Below are positions 45,559 to 57,500 of a DNA stretch of 64,000 bases, one piece after another. The notes beneath the pieces were generated by a model. The model searched no databases. It was not told the DNA's origin and was given only the letters and a program-made list of their open reading frames with translations. The DNA is from Cucumis sativus (lineage: Eukaryota; Streptophyta; Magnoliopsida; Cucurbitales; Cucurbitaceae). Positions within the stretch are counted from its first letter, which is position 1, and the number at the start of each line of letters is the position of its first letter. The stretch is taken from contig NC_026658.2 in NCBI RefSeq assembly GCF_000004075.3, positions 15,240,075 to 15,304,074 on the forward strand. The letters are read 5' to 3'. Made by a program: the position numbers and the translations under genes.

Positions 45559-48500
45559 ATTTATATTTATAAAGTTCATTAGGGGACTTTATAGGCTTGA
45601 GTCTAGTCTCAACCATATTGATTTAGGTTATATTTAGTTTTTGGACTCAATTAAGTTTATTTTTTGGTTTAATTTAACTTAGTACAATTAAATAATATTT
45701 ATTGAATTAAAATGATTAAGTTAATCCAACCCTTAAGATGAAAACATGTGACATTATTAGAATTGACCAATTTATGTTTTCAATTCTTATCGTTAATTTA
45801 ATAACTGACGTGGCAATTTATGATTGGTCTCAAAATTTCTTATTCAACCATCATAGATATGATAACTTCACAACTCTCTTTGTATGTAACTCAAACGTGA
45901 TATATATAATAATAAACAAACGATTTAGAATATTTATGAAACTTTTCGATAGTTGAGAGATATTTTTTAAACAAAATTTTTAAATATTTTATCCAAAACT
46001 AATTGAAGTAGTTTTGAACCATTTTCGAGAATTTAAAAGCATTTTCTAAACTTTCAAGAGTTTCAGATTTACATTTTCCTACACCACTAGTGTTCAAGTG
46101 ACCCGACCTCAGGGGTTTAGACATTCATCACCGTGATGTCTTGTAGCGGTGGTTGCATGGTATTTGGTGGTGTCCTATTTTCGTACAATGTTCTCTTGTA
46201 ATATGGATTATGAGGAGTTTCTGTCCCGATCCTATTATGGATAAACATTAATTAATTTTTAAAATAGTTAAAAAAATCCTAAAAGATAGTACATTTTTTA
46301 AATTTGAAAGTAAAATTACAATATTTTTCCACATTAATTTTCTATAAAAAAAATTGGCTAATGGGAGTATTTTTAATTTTTTTAAAAGTTTGAACATTTA
46401 TGAAACTTCTCAACAGTTTAGGGATATTTTTAAAACTTTTAAAAGTTTAGGATTCTTTTTTCTTTCTATGAACTCTATGATCAACCCTTCCTAAAAAATT
46501 AGTCAATGGACGAGTCTAGCCCAATCCGACCCTAAAAATATGTTTTTGTTCTCTATTATAAAAATGGTTCTATGTTCTTTGACCACGTGCATGATAGTAG
46601 GTATGAAGTCATATAAAAAGAATTGAAAACAAAAAAAAGCCCACAAACCCCAATGAAAAATACAAAAAATGTCTCGTAAATATATTTGAAAAATGAATTT
46701 AATTAGGGTCGTCTAATCATTTAGATTTGATGTGACTATGATCGTTTAGATTTGGGTAACGAAATCTCAAACTTCTTTTACAGATATTTGGCGTACGAAA
46801 ACGTTTAGATTTGACACACCTTTACATTTGTAACTGTGTATCAAATCTAAACTATTTTTTCAAGATTTTTTCCACGATTTCCTTTTTTTTTACACAATTT
46901 TAGATTTGACTATTCAATATTCTAACCATTTTTTAAATATATTTTATATTTAAAACGAATCATATAACAATTTGAAAAAAAAAATAAAAGAAAAACTATG
47001 GAAGAAAAAAATATGATGGAAAGGAAAAACCACATACAAATAGAAGAACTGCAAACAAAGAGAAGAAAAACAAAAAATAAAAACTGCAGAAAAAGACGAT
47101 GGAAGTAAGAAAAAATTACAGATGAATAAAAAAAAGACCATAAAAAACAACAAATCTGAAATATTTTATAAAAAACAACAAATCTGAAATATTTTATAAA
47201 AAAAACTAATTTCATGCTTTTTATATGGACGGAAAATATTTTTGCCATATTTATGAAAATTAACATAATATTATTTATTAAAAGTTACGTACCAAATGGG
47301 AATTATCTCACAACTCTTTGTATACAAAACATATATAATAATAATAATAAATTATTATTATTATTAAACAAAATGATCTCCCGGTTATATGGGAATAAAT
47401 TAAATTCCTAATAAATTAAGTACTGTTGACCAAGTCCATTCATATTAATTATAGCACTAATTCAAGGCATAAATGATACTTTAAACTTTTTATTTAGTTG
47501 TTTATATTTGAATGGTAAGTTTCAAATGCTACACTATCAGTAATTGAAGTAGCTGTTAATTGAAGTAAGAAATAGTGAAGTTATAATCATTTATTTTCGA
47601 GTTTAAATTATAATAATATGTATTGTAGAGTAGATTATGTAGTTGAAGAAGAAGAAAATAACGTATAACTAAGAATACAAAATGATCAATATTAAAAACG
47701 GTAGCAAACGATCGATTTTGAAATAGCTATTGAATAATTTTAAATGCTATTTTACATAATTCTCGTCCAAACAACTTATAAATTTTGGATTTAATTTCAA
47801 TTAAATGGATGTTTCAAAATGTTACGAGTTCATTTACACAACTCAATTTTACTAGAAAAAATAATTCTAATACTTGGACTTATAATGGTAATATAAAAAT
47901 AAATTAAGTTTTACTAGTTCTTCATATCCTGTAAAATTAAAATGAAAATTTAACTTCAAATTTTTTTTAGAGGATATGTTTGATTGAAAAGCAAATACAA
48001 AGTTGCCATTTTTGTTGTATTATATGTGTTTCTTTCATGAAGTAATAAATAAAACTACCGGAATTTTTTTTCTAAAAAAACTACTAGAAAAATTAATTTA
48101 TTCTCCTCAACCTAACAAATCAAGAGGGTAAAAAAAAAAACAGGTTTAATTTTGTACTTTCTGTAAAAAATATTATTTAACTTTCAAAAGTTTAAAATTG
48201 CTCCCAAACTTGTTGTATGGGTTAAAAAATAGAATTATTGTTAGTTTGGTAGGGAGGTGGATAGTTTTTGTGTAAAAAATATATGTGAAGTTTCAATTGT
48301 TTAAAACTTAAGAAAATGTATTTTGCATTCTGTATTGAATGAGGAGGAGACATAGATAGTGGTTGATGTCCTACTCATTTCATTTCATGCAAGTGGAGTT
48401 TGCATTCTTTGACTTCTTTGACTTCCTCCAACTTTACACTCTTCTTTATATCTTTAATTATTCTAATTTGGATAGTTTAGAAGGTGTTGTGACTTTTATT

Positions 48501-48590
48501 TCGTAATTAATTTGAGCGTAAAGAGAAGAAACAAAGAGAGGTTTAAGAGAGAAAGAAGGAAATAAGAATGTATGAAATAATCCAATAATT
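45559..48590. other. Intergenic, AT-rich
   Basis: No gene is supported. A tandem repeat at 47140-47195 (2 x 28 bp, identical) lies in an A-rich tract. The minus-strand Phe/Ser-rich frames at 46922-47266 are the complement of that A-rich stretch. Confidence 0.5.
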
Positions 48591-48632
48591 GGGGAGGGGA
48601 GGGAGAGGGGAGGGGAAGGGAAGGGAAGGGAA
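48591..48632 (+). promoter_or_regulatory. Putative G-quadruplex in the 5' flank of the accA-type gene
   Basis: Eight G runs of 3-4 bases separated by 1-3 purines occur within 42 bp, with a strict purine/pyrimidine strand bias. It lies about 800 bp upstream of the accA start codon and ~150 bp before the probable transcribed leader. This could fold as a G-quadruplex or a triplex; any regulatory role is inferred. Confidence 0.5.
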
Positions 48633-48730
48633 GCCCTAGGAAGGGAAGCATCGAAATCATCGAAAAAGAGAGGCACGTGCCTGAGTTGTACTGGACACGT
48701 GCCAGTATAACCTTCATTTTTTTCTAAGAC

Positions 48731-48785
48731 CTTCCTTCTTTCCTTCCTTCCTTGCTTTCTTTCTTTCGTTCTTTCTTTCTTTCTC
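48731..48785 (+). repeat. CTTC/CTTT microsatellite
   Basis: Impure runs of ttcc and ttct near the probable transcription start of the accA-type gene. It may be length-polymorphic. Confidence 0.85.
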
Positions 48786-49430
48786 GCTCAACTGCCTAAC
48801 CGAAAAAGACTGCCTCTTAATACCACAAAGCCCTTTTCCTCTCATCCTCACTTCCTTAAGAACTATCGCCACTTCTTTTATCATCTCTCTCTCTCTCTAA
48901 CCTCAAAACACAACGCCCCTCGTTTATGACGATCTCTTCGATGCTAGTTTGGTTCCTCCCTCTTCGTTGCTTTTAAGACAGATCCATCTTCTCCATCTTT
49001 CCTCCGGGGATCTCACGCTTTTCCCACGCCCAATTTCCGGTATTTTTCTTACACAGTCTACTCATTTTTGTCTCACTTCTCACTCTCTTCTTTCATTTTG
49101 ATTCATGCATTCCTTAATCCAACTGGCTTGTTTCTGTTTCCTTGATCGGGGAATGGCCTTCCTTTGGATTTGGAATTTGTTCAATTCTTCTCTTACTTTT
49201 GCTGAATCGTCGATTTGGTTGATTGGAGTTTGTTTTTTTTGGTAAGATTTTGAGTTTTCATTCCGTTGGGCACTCTTTCTAATACTCTCTGCATTATTTT
49301 TTCCCTGCTCCTTTCAGATTTGTATTTCCGGAGGCAATATATTGTGTTTGTTAGAGATATCGTCGGTGGGCTTTTTGTTTTTTTTCGTTTTTAGCTGAAA
49401 AAGTAATTTGTGGGCGATTTGGAGAAGCGA

Positions 49431-52400
49431 ATGGCGTCTATTTCTGCTCCTCCAGCTTCATTCTCCAGTTCTTCGGCATCTGATCTTCTTCGTAGCTCGA
49501 GTAATGGGGTTAGTGGTATTCCTTTGAGGGCACTGGGGAGAGCACGATTCAACCCAAGAAGGAAGGATATGTCAGTCAGTGCAAAGTTAGGGAAGGGGAA
49601 AAGGCATGAGTATCCATGGCCCAAAGATGCGGATGCGAATGTTAAGGGTGGAGTTCTAACCCACCTCTCAGATTTCAAGCCTCTGAAAGAAAAGCCGAAG
49701 CCTGTTGTTCTTGAATTTGAAAAACCACTTCATCTTATTGAGAAGAAGATTAGTGATGTTAGTATTTCCATTTACTGATCTTAAGTTGCTTCTTCTAGTG
49801 GGGTCTCTGTCATCTTTTTTGACAATGATTGTCTTTTCATTCTGGATACAGTTGCGGAAAATGGCTCTTGATACTGGTCTAGACTTCGGTGATCAGATTC
49901 TTTTGTTAGAAAATAAATATCAACGGGTTTGTTAACGTTTTTACTATTCAAAGAATTCTTATTCCAATTAGTGTTGAAATTGATCTTTTTCACATAAATT
50001 ATCCTCAATGAATTTGGTTACTTTTCTTGTGGCTGGCTTCAGCGTATACAGAGCTTGTACACTCATTTGACTCCTATACAACGTCTCCAAATAGCTCGGC
50101 ATCCTAACCGGCCAACTTTTCTCGATCACGTGTTCAATATCACTGAGAAGGTTTGGTGCTCTTTATACTGTGTTGAAAGTGATATTGAAAGTTTTGGATT
50201 GTGGATTTCCTCATGTTAATGCAAGAAATATGTTTTACATCTCTGACTTACAGTTCGTTGAACTTCATGGAGATCGGGCAGGGTATGATGATCCTGCCAT
50301 TGTTACTGGTATAGGAACTATAGATGGGAGAAGGTACATGTTCATGGGTCACCAAAAGGGTAGAAACACAAAAGAAAATATTCGTCGTAATTTTGGAATG
50401 CCTACACCACACGGGTATGTTGAGTCATAGAGTCCTATGTTATACATTATATTAATAGTATACAAGTTTAAAGTAGAAAAGAATACGAGTTACTACTAGT
50501 TGATTGCTAACTTGTTGGAGAACATGAAGTTTGGGTATTGGATATTTAGTCCTGATTATAAGTTTTGCTTACTTTCTAACAGTTATCGGAAGGCACTTCG
50601 CATGATGCGCTATGCGGATCACCATGGTCTCCCAATTGTTACTTTCATTGATACCCCAGGTGCTTATGCGGATCTCAAATCTGAGGAACAGGGTCAAGTA
50701 TGTAACATTTTTTTCCCATGGAGCTCTTCCTTTATCTGGAGAACTGATTTGCTTCATACATTTGCAGGGTGAAGCTATTGCTCACAATTTATTGACTATG
50801 TTCGGCCTCAAGGTACCAATAATTTCAATTGTCATCGGAGAAGGTGGTTCTGGTGGTGCCCTGGCAATCGGTTGTGCTAATAAGTTGCTAATGCTTGAGA
50901 ATGCAGTTTTCTACGTTGCCAGGTGTATTTCATGCCTAACGCTTTATTAAATTAAGATAACTTCACTATGATATCTTGTAAATTGCTGGATTATCGTTTA
51001 CTGATAACCAGTGAAATCTTAAAATTGTAAACATGCATGATGATCAAGCTTTCTTCTTCTGTGATTGTCTATTCTTTATGCTAGTCCTGAAGCCTGTGCT
51101 GCAATCTTGTGGAAGACTGCAAAAGCTGCCCCAAAGGTTTTTTACATTGAACAGTCACTTGATCTGTCATTTGAAGGTTTATATCTATTTGTTGAGTTTT
51201 TATTGATATTTCTTTGCAGGCAGCAGCGAAGTTAAGAATTACTGCATCTGAGTTGACCAGATTAGGAATTGCCGATGGCATAATCCCAGTAATTATGCTT
51301 TTGCTTTCCTGCACATATTTTTTAATTGCATGCTTTTTTCTTTTCTGTTCTGTTCTATCCTAAATACAGGACCATTTGTAACCTCTTAGAAATGAGTACA
51401 GGTGAAAGTAAAATAGTTAATGCTATTCAAACGTTTCAAAATTTTATTAATTTGTTTTTCTTTTAGTTTCTTCTCTCCTCCACAATAACTGCAACTCTAA
51501 ATTGAATTGCTTTTCTATAACTTCCTGTAGTCTTGAATTTAGGCTTTCCTCTTACATCTTATTGTTTGGATGAAAGGTTGTATGTTAATTGTTTTTTTTT
51601 TCTTTTTTTTTTTTGTTTTTTTCTTAAGAAACATAGCTCGTAATAGTTTCAACCATCATTGAGCATTGAATTTAACTTTAAATTGATGTTTCTCCGTAAC
51701 TTCTTTTAGCCTCAGGTTGATGAGGCTTCCTTTGTATATTTCATTATTTTGAGAAATGTGGTCTGCTTTTCCCCGTTTTTTCATTTTAATGATTATTTTG
51801 TATCTCCAATGATTTTAAGCATGATTGTTTCCAGGAACCTTTGGGCGGCGCGCATGCAGATCCTTCGTGGACCTCACATCAAATAAAATCTGCAATAAAT
51901 GAGACCATGGATGTAGGTTCCTGAATTCTTCTAAAACAATGAAACCTGCTCGTGGTAGCTTGTACATTAACGAGTTTTTCTGCACATTTCATTTCAGGAA
52001 CTTTTGATGATGGACACAGAAAAATTATTAAAGCATCGAATGCTGAAATTCCGTAAAATCGGTGGGTTTAAAGAAGGCATTCCAGTTGATCCAAATAGCA
52101 AAATCAACATGAAAAAGAAGGAAAAAACTGCCGTTGGGAAGACCTCAGTTCAGGAACTAGAAAGAAAGGTGGAAAAAGTGAAACAACAAATATTGAAACC
52201 CAAGGAATCCTCCGATGGGCAAGCAGATGTGGATCTGAATGAATTGATTGAAAAATTAAAGAAAGAAGTTGATTTTGAATTTTCTGCGGCAGTAAAGGCC
52301 ATGGGACTAAAGAACAGACTTGCCACATTGCGAGAAGAATTTTCGAAAGCCAATTCATCCGATCAACCTATCCATCCAGAATTGAAAGAAAAAATTGAGA

Positions 52401-53143
52401 AACTTAGAGATGAATTCGACCAGGGGTTGTCTAAAGCTCCTAACTACAAGAATCTGAAGATCAAACTTGACATGTTAAAAGACTTATCTCAATTCAAGGC
52501 TCACTCGGCAAGGGATGCTAAGGCCTCATTGAAGCAGGAAATGAACAAAAAATTTGCGGAGGTTCTGAGTCGACCTGATTTACAGGAGAAATATGAAATG
52601 CTGAGGGCTGAAATTGAAAATTCAGGGGCGTCTAAACATACAGATTTAGACCCTGAACTGCAAAATAAAATGGATAAAGTAAAGAAGGAAATACAAGGGG
52701 AGTTGGCAGCTGCCCTCAACTCCTTGGGTTTACATATTGAGGTATTAACATCAAAAGCGCAAGTCCCTAGCGAGCAGTCTTCATTGTCACTGTTCAAACC
52801 AAAGATAGAAATGTTAAATGAGGAACTTAATCAGGGGATTGAAAGTGTTGCAAACAGAAAAGACCTAAAGGATATGATTGAATTACTGAAATTAGAGGTA
52901 GCTAAGGCTGGAAAGATGCCAGATGCAACCTCGAAAAACAGAATTTGGGCTTTGGAGCAGCAAATAAAGGAGAGGCTTGCTGCTGCATTGGATTCTTCAG
53001 ACTTGAAGAAGAAACATGAAAAACTGAGGGAAGAGATATTAGAAACCACCGAATCAGGGTTCGATCCTACAGAAGGTGATAGTTCTGTGTATGGTGATGC
53101 TGGAATTCAGACGAATTCAGGTGCTGAACATACCTTCGCTTAA
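49431..53143 (+). CDS. CAC3: Acetyl-CoA carboxylase carboxyltransferase alpha subunit, chloroplastic
   Basis: Alpha half of the carboxyltransferase of plastid heteromeric acetyl-CoA carboxylase. With the plastid-encoded beta subunit (accD) it transfers CO2 from biotin to acetyl-CoA, making malonyl-CoA for fatty acid synthesis. Ten exons: 49431-49757, 49852-49926, 50043-50150, 50254-50414, 50583-50697, 50768-50922, 51085-51136, 51220-51288, 51835-51912 and 51998-53143, giving 761 aa. A Ser-rich transit peptide (~1-55) precedes the AccA-like domain (~90-395), with [38 protein letters not shown] and [12 protein letters not shown]. The last exon adds ~360 charged residues that bacterial AccA (about 320 aa) lacks, with six copies of a heptad-rich repeat. 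Likely 5'-UTR intron at 49040-49317 and a 3'-UTR intron after the stop. Confidence 0.96.
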
Positions 53144-56100
53144 TGTGAGTTTTTTAATCTTTTTAACCGCACATTTTAATACAGAGAAATACTCATAGAA
53201 ACTTGAAAGGCTAATTAGTGCATCAAAAGCTTTAAAGAAAACGAAGTACTCTTCCCATTTTTTCAGTTTCTGATCAACATTGAAAAATACCAATATCTCA
53301 ATAGTTGTGACATATTTTCTTAACCTCAAGAAAAAGTAGACTTCGGATGATGGAACAGCTCTTTGCTGGTTGATGCAAAATGACTACGTTGAAGAGTTTT
53401 ACTAATGTTAACTTTTCAAATTTTTGCAGTGGCTTTTATCACCAGTACGCATGACCAGGACCATGTTTAAGAAGAAAAAGTTTGATGTAACTGGAAATTA
53501 GTTAGAGCTTCTACAATGGCCAGAAAACCAAGTTAGACATTTCTGCTTCTAACCCGAATACAACATCGCATGGTTTTGATAGGTTACAAGATGTAGCATG
53601 AAATGAAATAGAAGCAGGAGAAGGACACGGCAGAGCTACATTTTCATTTTTCCTGTTCTCAGGGATATTTCTTGTCGAAATTGAATCTCTTGAATTTTAA
53701 GTTATTTAATCTGGCTTCAGGTGTTGTTGTTGCTGTGTTTCTTATTTTTCCATGAATAGATCCAAATAGCTTTGTATGGATTGCAATAGTGTCTTGGAGG
53801 CTAATAATGCTTTTCATACTCTTTAAAATGACACATTTCCCACTTTTGATGATTGATCATGATTGTTCAGAAACTGAACATCCACCCTGGTTAGAACATT
53901 AAATTTGGACAAAAGGGTTTTAATGGTCTGTTCCAGATGCAAGAGTAGCAGCTTCTCTTTTAATTGCCTTTGAGGTATGCTGGTTTACAGTCTATTTGGG
54001 CTCAAACAAGCAGGTCAGCTCAGCCATACTTGTGATAGCTGTTACTTGTTAGACTCTTTTTCAACTTGTTTCAAACTTTTTAATGAAAGTTTCATCTGTT
54101 ACCTTTGAGAGAATCCTTATCTTTGTGATAATTCTATTGTATCTAGCGATGTGACATTTTTTACACATTTAACTCTACTGATGTGTCGTCTGGTTTGATC
54201 GTATACTCTTGATCAAAAAGTTGTCTCTCCCATCCTAGGTGTCGTTGAACTAAAAAAGGACTACTGGTTCAACAAAGCTCTACTTTTAGAAGCTTTTGCA
54301 ACTATCTTTTCGGTATTCTTTACGTGCTTACAAAAGTTTTGTTGTGTTCTTACTTATCCTTTGTCATCTTTATGCAATTTCAGTCGGCAAAAATCGTATA
54401 TGTGCTGCAATGCATCCATGGAGATGATTGATAGTAGATTTCACTCACATCTGTCTTTTTTTTTTTCCTTTTAATTTAAATTCTTGTTTTGAAGTTTGAT
54501 ACTCGTTAATGTTATGGATTGTTTTTCACTGAGCTATAAATAAAAGAATCATGTATTTTTATTGAAAAAAATGTATTTTCCATTTATTTATAATCATATC
54601 TCCTATACTTTCGAGAATTCAATTTGCGTTTTATTTTTTATGAATATTTTACAAAAATCCATTGGAAGTTCTAATGGATTTCAATGACGTATATCATGAT
54701 CTTTTACAAGGCTGTGAGGCTTTCTTTTATCAATCAAGTTTTTTTTTTGTACAAATGAAATGACATCGACCATGAAATCAACATATTCGTTGTGTTACTT
54801 TCTATTGTTGTTGTTATGAGTACTTTTGAACTACATGACATAATCAACATAAAAACATGAACATATAATTGATGTAGGGAAGAAAATAACAAAAATTGGG
54901 CAAAAAATGTAGCCTTCCAAGACCAAAATAGGTATAAGAGAGATCAAAGCCAACATGATCGTCCAAGTTAGACTTAACGAAACATTCACACTAAGAACAT
55001 CATCCTAAGACCAAAATGGGCCTAGGGGAAGGGAGGGGTCAAGGATGAGTCAATCTAGAGAGTTTGAATGATTATCTTAACGCAATTCTAAAATCAAATA
55101 TTTAAGTCATCTATTCATATAGAAAGAGACTCTCACTTTTAAATCATAAAACTTTAACACACTCTTGCTCTTTAACCTAACGTCAATTTGTGTACGACAA
55201 TCATCACACTACTATGCAATTCTCCCTTTCTATTTGTATGTCACATTCTTTCTCTCCTCCAATAAATTTACCATTTATCATTGTATGAAGGTTAAAATAT
55301 TTTCTACCAATCATCCAATGGTATTACTACTATTATTTTGACAAGTACATGGACGTCACCCAACAATTACCAACTGCGTAGTAGTTCAATAATGAAATAC
55401 TGAAAAGGCATTTTGATCAATAATCTTAGTCAGTAAATTGTTACTGTAAAAAATTATTGTCTTTGTTATAAAAAGGTATCGTGCAAGATAAATTTTTAAA
55501 ATCAAAACTACATTTTCTTCTCTGCCCATTAATTAACTTGTCTAAAAATTTAATTATTATGTAATAAATGTAACATGCCACGCAATAATAGGTCATACCT
55601 ATTTAATTCAAGTGGCTAGATTTATAACTAATTAGTACTGTAAGGACCAATGTTGACTTGTAATTTTTCTAAAGAACTAATTGTACAATTTTTTCATAAA
55701 TTATTTGCTTACTAAAAATGATACTTATCAGTAATAACAATAAAGGAACTGCATTTTTAATTAAATTCCAATGTTTTATATATATATATTTATATGCCTG
55801 TTTTTCTATTTTTGAGGGGTTGGTGTAATAATTTAACACAAAGTAGACTTTGGTTATTAGGTATATTTGTTGTGGGACCAAAACAATACACACCCAAATG
55901 AAAGAGACTCCCTTAATTAGCTTATAGTATTGATGTTTATCAATATTTGTTTTAGCTTTTCATTACGGGTAAAATTTGCGTGACAACTAAATCGAGTGTG
56001 ACTCATTGAACTATACACTAAAGGCTGCTACTCTAAAGGTGGTTGTTGCTTTGATCTCCGACCTTCTATTGTTGAGTTAAAAATATATGTTATGTGACAC

Positions 56101-57113
56101 CTTAATTCGAAATTTATTTGTTGTGAGCTTTTTTTACGTGTCACGTGGTTCTACAAACTAAACAGATTGTTGATTTGTTTTATTAAAATTACATAATGAA
56201 AGAAAATACCGGTCTTGTATAAAGTGTATGGAGAGATGATGACAACAAAATAGTAAGACTACAGTTAAGGTTTTCATACAATTTTTACTCGAGTTAAGTG
56301 TGGGTGTAATTTAAAATTTTAAACCATTTGAACGAGAAAGAGATGGAGGATCTAATTTTCGACTATGTGAAAGGTGACATGATTCAATACGAATTTGTGT
56401 ACATCCAAACTATCAATGTACTAAAAAATATATGCTTATATTTTAAAAATTTGACAAAAGAAAAGAATCTGATATCTTCGTTAGGCCAAATAGATACAAA
56501 AGATCACGCTTACACTAAAACAATAATTTAACACCAACAAAACAAATATAGTTAAAATTATTTTATTTTATTTTTGTTTTGAATATAATAACAACGATAT
56601 AATTAAAATTGTAAAAAAATATTTATATTAAAAATGTAAAGAAAAATATCAAATATCTATAGAATTTTAATTTTGTCATTGAAGGGGAAAAATAGACCAA
56701 AAAGAAAAAAAGAAAAAAATAAAAGAAAATAAAAGAAAGTGTTACCATTTAATAGGCAAAAAATAAAAATAATAGTAAGCTTCTCAAGCTCCTTAATATT
56801 TTTGATTTGGTATAGTCCCTTCATCTTTTTGCACCCACGTTTCTTCCTCTCTCTTCCCCCGTGACATTGATTATTAACTATCATCTTCTTTCTTTCTTCC
56901 TTAGGGTTTCCAATGCGATTTCCACTCCTCTTCTAACCTCAATTATGTAGCTTTCTTCTTCGATTTTCCATCTCAATCTTTCTTCCACTACGCCTCCTTC
57001 TCAATTTCTGATTTCCCTCCTTTTTTTTTTTCTCTTACTTCCTTCTTCATCCCCGCCGTTGCTGGATCTTACTTCCGGCACGGGTTCATACTCGATTGCA
57101 ATTGCTACCTCAG
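53144..57113. other. 3' UTR of the accA gene, then intergenic and leader of the capping-enzyme gene
   Basis: A donor-like gtgagt right after the accA stop (53145) and an acceptor-like ttttgcag near 53430 suggest a 3'-UTR intron. The transcript probably ends around 53800. From 54550 to 56850 the DNA is AT-rich and no gene is supported. The CT-rich leader of the next gene begins near 56850. Confidence 0.5.
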
Positions 57114-57240
57114 GTTTTATTCCTCCTTTTCTCTTTTTCTCTTTTCGTTTTCTACTACTTTTCTTTTTTATTCTTTTATTCCTCTGTTCTTTTTACGTAT
57201 CATTTTCTTCCTTTGCTGCTTATTTGCTGTCAATTTGCAG
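57114..57240 (+). other. Probable 5'-UTR intron of the capping-enzyme gene
   Basis: Donor-like cag/gttttatt, long T-rich tract and acceptor-like atttgcag ending at 57240, upstream of the start codon at 57501. Confidence 0.4.
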
Positions 57241-57500
57241 AATCGAAACACCGGGAGTATGGGATTTTGCTTTATTTCAGGTTGTTTCATCAGCTAGGGT
57301 TGTGGGTTTTCGTTATATGAGTAATGCGGTTATTAGTTGGGGTAAGCGGTAGTTATTATGATTTTAATTTTGTGTTGTTTTGGGCTTTTTTTTGGACTTG
57401 TAGGCTTGTGCAGAAAATTGGGCTGTTGGTGAAGTTCAGGACTTTCCCTGTGTTTGAGGAATTGGGAGGTTTGGTTTAAATGTTGGTTGGTGGACGTTGA

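Noticed and set aside
48458-48717. Minus-strand Pro/Ser/Leu frames
   Set aside because: Translation of the purine-rich G-quadruplex tract, not a gene.
56328-56531. 67-codon open frame upstream of the capping-enzyme gene
   Set aside because: AT-rich, no homology recognised, no promoter or splice context.
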